DNA from: Sulfurovum sp.
Lineage (GTDB): Bacteria; Campylobacterota; Campylobacteria; Campylobacterales; Sulfurovaceae
Reading direction: 5' to 3'
DNA length: 64,000 bases
Assembly: GCA_024637255.1 (NCBI GenBank)
Contig: JAGXFO010000015.1
Span: 1 to 64,000 of the forward strand
A model generated the notes under the pieces. That model saw only the letters and a program-made list of their open reading frames with translations. It did no database searches and was not told where the DNA came from. Below are positions 62,242-64,000 of the stretch, in pieces. Position numbers and translations under genes: made by a program. The number at the start of each line of letters is the position of its first letter. Within the stretch, counting starts at the first letter, position 1.

Positions 62242-64000
62242 TTAAACGATAAATATGGTCGGAATGATAAGCGGATATCTCTTTTTGGTGCGATACACAT
62301 GCTTCCTGATAACATTACGGATTTCCTCTTCCACATTTTTATGGTCTTTTAGCGCTTCAGGTTTCATGTTAAGCATCATAGTCTCAAGAAGTACTTCTAT
62401 CTCTTTAGCAAAGTCTTTGTCCTCTTTATCTGGAACAATACCATATGATGTAACCACAGGCTTGCCAACAATTTTCTGATTACTTTGCGCTATTTGCGCT
62501 ACGACATTAATGATACCGTCTTCAGCCAGTTTCTGCCTGTCAAGGACGACATCGTTTTCGATAGTCATATTATTTTGGTTATCTATGTACGTTTTACCAC
62601 TTTTAACGGTTTTGACTTTTTTGAGGTACTTGGTTGTGATTTCTACCTGGTCACCATCGGTCATTAGCAAGATATTTCTTTCATCTACGCCACACTCTAC
62701 GGCTGTCTTTGCGTGTTTTGCAATGTGATTGTACTCACCATGCACAGGTAAAAAGAATTTAGGCTGTATGAGTCTCAAGATGAGTTTTTGTTCCTCTTGT
62801 GCTGCGTGACCTGAGACGTGAATGTCTGCAAATTCTTTATAACGCACAGTTACTCCGGCTTTCATCAGTTTATTCATCAGCTTAGAAACCGATCCTTCAT
62901 TTCCTGGGATGGCTGAAGCAGAGATGATGACTGTATCTGAGGGCTTAAGCTTGATGTGCCTATGCTCATCTGTAGCCATACGGTTTAGTGCCGCCATGGT
63001 TTCACCCTGAGAACCGGTGGTGACAATAAGCACTTCATGATCCGCATATTTTGGCACTTCATGCACTTCGATAAAGTGTTTTTCTTCAATGTCAACAAAC
63101 CCCAAGGCTCTGTTGGTTTCAACATTTCGCTCCATAGAACGGCCGATAACACACACTTTTCTCCCATGCTTTACAGCTCTCTCCATTGCCTGAAAGATAC
63201 GGTGTACGTTTGAAGAAAATGTTGACATGATTACTCTGCCTTTTGCAAGGTTAAAAAGAGTGTCAAATGTTTTTCCGACTACTTTTTCACTTTTCGTAAA
63301 GCCAGGGTTGTGTGAGTTGGTAGAATCCGAGAAGAGACAAAGTACTCCTTTAGACCCATAGTAAGCATAACGGTGTAGATCCATGGTGTAGTTGTCTACT
63401 GGCGTATGGTCTATCTTAAAGTCAGCCGTGTGAATAATGGTTCCAGCCGGTGTTTCAATGGCAAGTGAACATGCATCGATGATAGAGTGCGTATTGTGCA
63501 TCCACTCTATTTGAAGATCACCAATGTCATATTGTTTACGCAATGTGACGAAATTAAAGTATTTTGTATCTGCAGAAAGTCCATGTTCATTGAATTTATT
63601 TTCTATCATTGCAAGGGCAAGAGGTGTTCCGTAAATAGGAAACTTCAGTTCTTTGAACAAGTAAGGCATTGCACCAATGTGGTCTTCGTGACCATGTGTA
63701 ATAATGACAAATACTTTTTTATCTTTAAGCGTATGAAGATAAGAGAAATCAGGTACCAGAATGTCTACTCCATGCATCGTCTCATCAGGAAAACTCATAC
63801 CCACATCGATAATAATAGCAGTGGTTTCAGTCTCAAGCACAGCCATGTTCCCACCGATTTCGCCAAGTCCACCAAGCGGTGTGAAACGAACTTTGCCTTG
63901 GGCAGACATGTCAATCTGTTTCCATGGATTCATAGTGGCATCTTTTACGCGGGCATTCTCTTCAATAGAAGCTCTCATCGTATCATTTACAGTGGTAGTA
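62242..64000 (-). CDS. rnj: ribonuclease J, 5' end beyond the window
   Basis: A metallo-beta-lactamase-fold RNase. HGHEDHIGAMPYLF gives the HxHxDH zinc motif; the beta-CASP domain (KVCVIGRSMERN), GHAAQEEQ and a C-terminal dimer domain follow. The frame stays open to the right edge: 578 residues start at the internal ATG at 63978, but the core domain begins only after about 30 residues. Campylobacterota RNase J carries a long N-terminal extension, so the true start is probably outside. It degrades and matures mRNA with the RhpA helicase in Helicobacter. Confidence 0.93.
   Translation of the reverse strand, partial: TTTVNDTMRASIEENARVKDATMNPWKQIDMSAQGKVRFTPLGGLGEIGGNMAVLETETTAIIIDVGMSFPDETMHGVDILVPDFSYLHTLKDKKVFVIITHGHEDHIGAMPYLFKELKFPIYGTPLALAMIENKFNEHGLSADTKYFNFVTLRKQYDIGDLQIEWMHNTHSIIDACSLAIETPAGTIIHTADFKIDHTPVDNYTMDLHRYAYYGSKGVLCLFSDSTNSHNPGFTKSEKVVGKTFDTLFNLAKGRVIMSTFSSNVHRIFQAMERAVKHGRKVCVIGRSMERNVETNRALGFVDIEEKHFIEVHEVPKYADHEVLIVTTGSQGETMAALNRMATDEHRHIKLKPSDTVIISASAIPGNEGSVSKLMNKLMKAGVTVRYKEFADIHVSGHAAQEEQKLILRLIQPKFFLPVHGEYNHIAKHAKTAVECGVDERNILLMTDGDQVEITTKYLKKVKTVKSGKTYIDNQNNMTIENDVVLDRQKLAEDGIINVVAQIAQSNQKIVGKPVVTSYGIVPDKEDKDFAKEIEVLLETMMLNMKPEALKDHKNVEEEIRNVIRKHVYRTKKRYPLIIPTIFIV

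Overview
The window looks like a chromosome segment of a Campylobacterota (Epsilonproteobacteria) bacterium, most like the free-living sulfur-oxidising Sulfurovum/Sulfurimonas lineages. I infer this from the AT-rich, tightly packed genes, the gene order ruvC-dnaA-dnaN with DnaA boxes on both sides of dnaA, NifS plus a three-domain NifU as the Fe-S machinery, ThyX thymidylate synthase, RNase J and a KpsF/KdsD-type isomerase. Genus is inference; no rRNA lies in the window.

Layout. 1-6.2 kb: a left-edge leftward promoter, a TTG-start lipoprotein, a BI-1 family membrane protein, bioC/secG from a mirror-image promoter, frr-pyrE and a HerA-like ATPase. 6.3-16.8 kb: a type II secretion locus in two divergent arms (leftward gspK-L-M-N-C-D-E plus a pseudopilin; rightward gspG, two pseudopilins, gspF), continuing into RDD, MFS and mobA genes. 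19-25.4 kb: a LysR regulator divergent from a YeiH transporter, then yifB, def, clpP and tig. 25.5-31.7 kb: two secreted proteins, mutY, folE and nifS-nifU behind a perfect palindrome. 31.8-38.3 kb: recJ, pyrG, dnaN, dnaA and ruvC with the bipartite replication origin. 38.4-49.6 kb: housekeeping genes (L,D-transpeptidase, outer-membrane barrel, thyX, dGTPase, typA, flavoprotein, purM, alanine symporter).

49.7-57.2 kb is the accessory region. Five tRNA genes (Pro, His, Arg, Arg, Leu) follow a perfect sigma-70 promoter. A 6.3-kb element is inserted in the 3' end of tRNA-Leu(TAG), bounded by 25-bp identical repeats (50247-50271 and 56547-56571), each with nearby paired GGGGATAC sites. It carries a tyrosine integrase, an AlpA/excisionase-like HTH protein, a Rep_trans-type replication initiator split by an A8 tract, a small-terminase-like HTH protein, two lipoproteins and a macrodomain protein, and has no capsid, conjugation or resistance genes. 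The content and order resemble a very small phage satellite or integrative replicon, and this is the most interesting part of the window. A RelE/RelB-type toxin-antitoxin pair sits just outside its right end.

57.6-64 kb returns to core genes: two glycine-zipper lipoproteins (one with an OmpA domain), rarA, an RluB-type pseudouridine synthase, a sugar-phosphate isomerase and RNase J, which runs off the right edge.
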